Below, in pieces: positions 8,352 through 9,479 of a DNA stretch of 9,479 nucleotides. The notes under the pieces are model-generated. The model was not told the origin of the DNA, ran no database searches, and was given only the letters and a program-made list of their open reading frames with translations. The stretch comes from Fimenecus sp045611635 (lineage in GTDB: Bacteria > Bacillota > Clostridia > Oscillospirales > Acutalibacteraceae), in NCBI GenBank assembly GCA_045611635.1, contig JAZKXL010000090.1:1-9479 (forward strand), in the 5' to 3' direction. Positions within the stretch are counted from its first letter, which is position 1. Every line of letters starts with the position of its first letter. A program made the position numbers and the translations under genes.

Positions 8352-8368
8352 GGCGGGGTAAAAATATG
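8351..8368 (+). promoter_or_regulatory. G-rich ribosome binding site of the cytidylyltransferase gene
   Basis: AGGCGGGGT (8351-8359) overlaps the last base of the dehydrogenase stop and precedes the ATG at 8366. It is an imperfect Shine-Dalgarno match, weaker than the sites of the other cassette genes. Confidence 0.5.
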
Positions 8369-9028
8369 TCATCTATAGGAATTATACTTGCAGGCGGAAT
8401 CGGCTCTCGTTTTGGTGCCGATAAGCCAAAACAGTATTGCAAAATTTTTGATAAAGAAATGATTTGGTATTCAATTAACGCTTTCCGTCAGGCAAAAAGC
8501 ATTGATGATTTCATTGTAGTTGTTGACGCTAATGAAATGCAAAGCGGTCGTCTTGCAAAAGATTACGGTGTAACACTTGTTCAAGGCGGAAGTACTAGAA
8601 ACGAATCATTTAAAAATGCGTTAGATTATATCAATAAAACTTTTCCTGACTGTGAAAAAATTATTGAAAATAACGCTGCGTGTCCAATGATAACACCTGA
8701 ACTTATTGATGAGTTTATGGCACTTCTTGATGAGTATGACTATGTAAACACAGCATACAAAATCACTGATGCATTGGGCTCATATAAAGATAGAATTGCA
8801 AATCGTGAAGATTTCTATCTTATTCAAGCACCTGATGCTTATCGTTTCCCATTACTTTATAAGCATTTTGATAAAGATTCCGAACTTTGTCACCCTGCAC
8901 ATCAGTTGCCATTAACCGCTACTGAATATCGTTACTTTGATTATAACGATAACTATAAGGTTACATATCCTGATGATATTAAAATTGTAGAAATGATGAT
9001 GAATCGTAGAAAAGAGAGAGTTGAGTAA
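8366..9028 (+). CDS. IspD/TarI-like cytidylyltransferase
   Basis: This 220-residue protein is of the IspD/TarI nucleotidyltransferase family, which makes CDP-alditols from CTP and a sugar-alcohol phosphate. The N-terminal CTP-binding signature L-A-G-G-x-G-S-R15-F-G...K20-P-K22-Q is clear. GGSTRNES (74-81) matches the second family motif, and KVTYPDD (198-204) matches the C-terminal K-[IV]-T-x-P-x-D block; ATEYRYF (185-191) precedes it as expected. Two motifs deviate from canonical IspD: HDAARP is NNAACP (102-107), and TPQ is APD (155-157). Length fits the family. Position next to two LicD genes favours a role in activating a glycan substituent over MEP-pathway isoprenoid synthesis. A TarI-like ribitol-5-phosphate enzyme is the nearest known idea, but the changed motifs leave the substrate open. 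The C-terminus forms the left arm of the operon terminator. Confidence 0.85.
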   Translation: MSSIGIILAGGIGSRFGADKPKQYCKIFDKEMIWYSINAFRQAKSIDDFIVVVDANEMQSGRLAKDYGVTLVQGGSTRNESFKNALDYINKTFPDCEKIIENNAACPMITPELIDEFMALLDEYDYVNTAYKITDALGSYKDRIANREDFYLIQAPDAYRFPLLYKHFDKDSELCHPAHQLPLTATEYRYFDYNDNYKVTYPDDIKIVEMMMNRRKERVE

Positions 9029-9046
9029 TCAACTCTCTTTCTTTTT
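9013..9046 (+). terminator. Intrinsic terminator of the LicD operon, overlapping the last gene
   Basis: A 12-bp stem is formed by AGAGAGAGTTGA (9013-9024) and TCAACTCTCTTT (9029-9040) with one G-U pair, loop GTAA (9025-9028), followed by CTTTTT (9041-9046). The left arm encodes the last residues of the cytidylyltransferase, and its TAA stop lies in the loop. Confidence 0.88.
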
Positions 9047-9047
9047 A

Positions 9048-9068
9048 ATGAATAATGAATGATGAATA
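9048..9068. repeat. Three tandem copies of the heptamer ATGAATA
   Basis: ATGAATA (9048-9054), ATGAATG (9055-9061) and ATGAATA (9062-9068) lie head to tail directly after the terminator. Two further copies occur at 9125-9138, on the other side of a hairpin block, so the heptamers flank it. Confidence 0.85.
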
Positions 9069-9073
9069 ACAAC

Positions 9074-9116
9074 CTGCCTAACGGCAGAACGTTGGCGTTC
9101 GCAAAGTAAACTTTGC
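9074..9116. repeat. Three abutting hairpins
   Basis: Three perfect inverted repeats follow one another almost without a gap. CTGCC (9074-9078) pairs with GGCAG (9083-9087) around TAAC. GAACG (9087-9091) pairs with CGTTC (9096-9100) around TTGG. GCAAAGT (9101-9107) pairs with ACTTTGC (9110-9116) around AA. No T-tract follows, so this does not look like a terminator. It resembles a dispersed palindromic repeat unit (REP- or MITE-like), but copy number cannot be judged from one window. Confidence 0.8.
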
Positions 9117-9120
9117 TCGG

Positions 9121-9144
9121 CTAAATGAAGAATGAATAATTTAG
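9121..9144. repeat. Two further heptamers inside a 6-bp inverted repeat
   Basis: ATGAAGA (9125-9131) and ATGAATA (9132-9138) repeat the heptamer seen at 9048-9068. They lie within a weak inverted repeat, CTAAAT (9121-9126) and ATTTAG (9139-9144). Confidence 0.65.
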
Positions 9145-9170
9145 GGTCTGCGACGCGATTATAGAAATAT

Positions 9171-9219
9171 CACTTAGCACTTTGCATTTTGCACTTTGCG
9201 CTTTACTTTTTGCATTTAT
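9171..9219. repeat. Seven degenerate tandem heptamers, consensus CACTTTG
   Basis: The stretch divides in exact 7-bp register into CACTTAG, CACTTTG, CATTTTG, CACTTTG, CGCTTTA, CTTTTTG and CATTTAT. The rotated unit ACTTTGC is identical to the right arm of the third hairpin (9110-9116). No coding potential is evident; the minus-strand reading frame across it is a low-complexity Lys/Ala/Ser/Cys product of the repeat. Confidence 0.75.
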
Positions 9220-9243
9220 TTTAGTTATTTTGCAAAAATTCCC

Positions 9244-9272
9244 TTGACAAAATATGTGCAATAGTGTAAAAT
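9244..9272 (+). promoter_or_regulatory. Sigma-A type promoter of rpsL
   Basis: A perfect -35 TTGACA (9244-9249), a 17-bp spacer and a near-consensus -10 TAAAAT (9267-9272) are present. The expected start site is about 9279, giving a leader of roughly 64 nt. This gives rpsL and the genes after it a transcript independent of rpoBC and of the LicD cassette. Confidence 0.87.
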
Positions 9273-9283
9273 ATTCGAGCATG

Positions 9284-9297
9284 CGGACATGTGTCCG
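9284..9297 (+). promoter_or_regulatory. Perfect 14-bp dyad in the rpsL leader
   Basis: CGGACA (9284-9289), TG, TGTCCG (9292-9297) is a perfect inverted repeat starting a few bases after the predicted transcription start. It could be a leader RNA hairpin or an operator. No T-tract follows, so it is not a terminator. Function is unknown. Confidence 0.5.
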
Positions 9298-9325
9298 TTC
9301 ATTTGTTATGCAAATAAATATGTAT

Positions 9326-9333
9326 GGGGGTGA
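9326..9333 (+). promoter_or_regulatory. Ribosome binding site of rpsL
   Basis: GGGGGTGA (9326-9333) lies 9 bp before the ATG at 9343 and fixes the S12 start. Confidence 0.75.
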
Positions 9334-9342
9334 ATCCAAAAA

Positions 9343-9479
9343 ATGCCAACCTTTAACCAGCTCGTTCGTAACGGAAGAGAAACTCTCGTTAAAAAGTCTA
9401 AGGCACCAGCACTTGGTAAGGGTCTCAATTCAAAGAAGAATGTTATGACAAATAACAATTCTCCACAAAAGAGAGGTGT
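9343..9479 (+). CDS. rpsL: 30S ribosomal protein S12, N-terminal part (3' end outside window)
   Basis: The first 45 codons of S12 are present and run off the window in frame. The start MPTFNQLVRNGR matches the S12 N-terminus, followed by KKSKAPALGKG and the conserved SPQKRG block at residues 40-45. S12 sits at the decoding centre of the small subunit. In most Firmicutes rpsL follows rpoC directly or after one small L7Ae-like gene, then rpsG and fusA; here the four-gene LicD operon lies between. The region between residues 30 and 39, KKNVMTNNNS, is less typical but within the variable part of the family. The start is fixed by a strong Shine-Dalgarno sequence and the conserved MPT start. Confidence 0.96.
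   Translation, partial: MPTFNQLVRNGRETLVKKSKAPALGKGLNSKKNVMTNNNSPQKRG

Larger units (their letters stand above)
9029..9342. other. Non-coding spacer between the LicD operon and rpsL
   Basis: This spacer of about 314 bp carries no gene that I can support on either strand. In order it holds the right arm of the operon terminator, heptamer repeats, three hairpins, more heptamers, a unique stretch of about 26 bp (9145-9170), a second heptamer array, a T-rich run, the rpsL promoter and an rpsL leader with a dyad. Confidence 0.8.

Noticed and set aside
8366..9028. Housekeeping ispD of the MEP isoprenoid pathway
   Set aside because: The HDAARP and TPQ motifs are changed and the gene is the last member of a LicD operon. 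A role in activating a glycan substituent fits better, though MEP activity is not formally excluded.
9074..9116. Hairpin cluster as a terminator or attenuator for rpsL
   Set aside because: It lies upstream of the rpsL promoter and has no following T-tract.
9048..9219. Possible CRISPR array
   Set aside because: Repeat units are only 7 bp with no spacers of uniform length, and no cas genes are nearby.
9121..9339. Minus-strand reading frame of 72 codons across the rpsL upstream region
   Set aside because: It runs through the heptamer array and the rpsL promoter. Its product is low-complexity from the repeat and shows no domain or convincing ribosome binding site.
4455..9342. Mobile element carrying the cassette
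   Set aside because: No transposase, integrase, terminal inverted repeats or target-site duplications were found at the edges by eye.

Overview
This window comes from a low-GC Gram-positive bacterium, most likely a member of the Clostridia. The evidence is the A+T-rich sequence, strong GGAGG/GAGGTG-type ribosome binding sites, the Firmicutes-type RpoC (1193 aa, no large enterobacterial-type insertion), an acidic RpoB tail, and the rpoB-rpoC-rpsL order of the core transcription/translation locus. All genes lie on the + strand. I cannot fix genus or family from the sequence alone; Oscillospiraceae/Ruminococcaceae-like is a guess.

Layout. Positions 1-825 are the 3' end of rpoB. Positions 873-4454 are complete rpoC, closed by a clear intrinsic terminator (4467-4499). 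A consensus promoter with an extended -10 (4501-4530) follows at once and drives four tightly packed genes (4572-9028): a LicD-family phosphotransferase, a fusion of a degenerate extended short-chain dehydrogenase (SDR) domain with a second LicD domain, a D-isomer-specific 2-hydroxyacid dehydrogenase, and an IspD/TarI-like cytidylyltransferase. This operon ends in a second intrinsic terminator whose stem starts inside the last gene. A repeat-rich spacer of about 310 bp follows. It holds two kinds of 7-bp tandem repeat and three abutting hairpins, and then a strong promoter for rpsL (ribosomal protein S12), which runs off the window end.

How the genes may work together. The four-gene block looks like a self-contained accessory cassette for decorating a surface glycan. 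The cytidylyltransferase would make a CDP-activated small molecule, and the two LicD-type enzymes would transfer the phospho-group onto sugars of a cell-wall or capsular polymer. The composition (one IspD-like enzyme plus two LicD-fold transferases) parallels the human ISPD/FKTN/FKRP set that adds tandem ribitol phosphate. Here, however, the partner oxidoreductase is a 2-hydroxyacid dehydrogenase, not a TarJ-type alditol dehydrogenase, so the transferred group may be something other than ribitol or glycerol phosphate. The substrate is not readable from the sequence.

The most interesting points are the placement of this cassette between rpoC and rpsL, the SDR-LicD fusion in which the SDR half has apparently lost its catalytic Tyr and glycine motif, and the structured heptamer/hairpin spacer upstream of rpsL.
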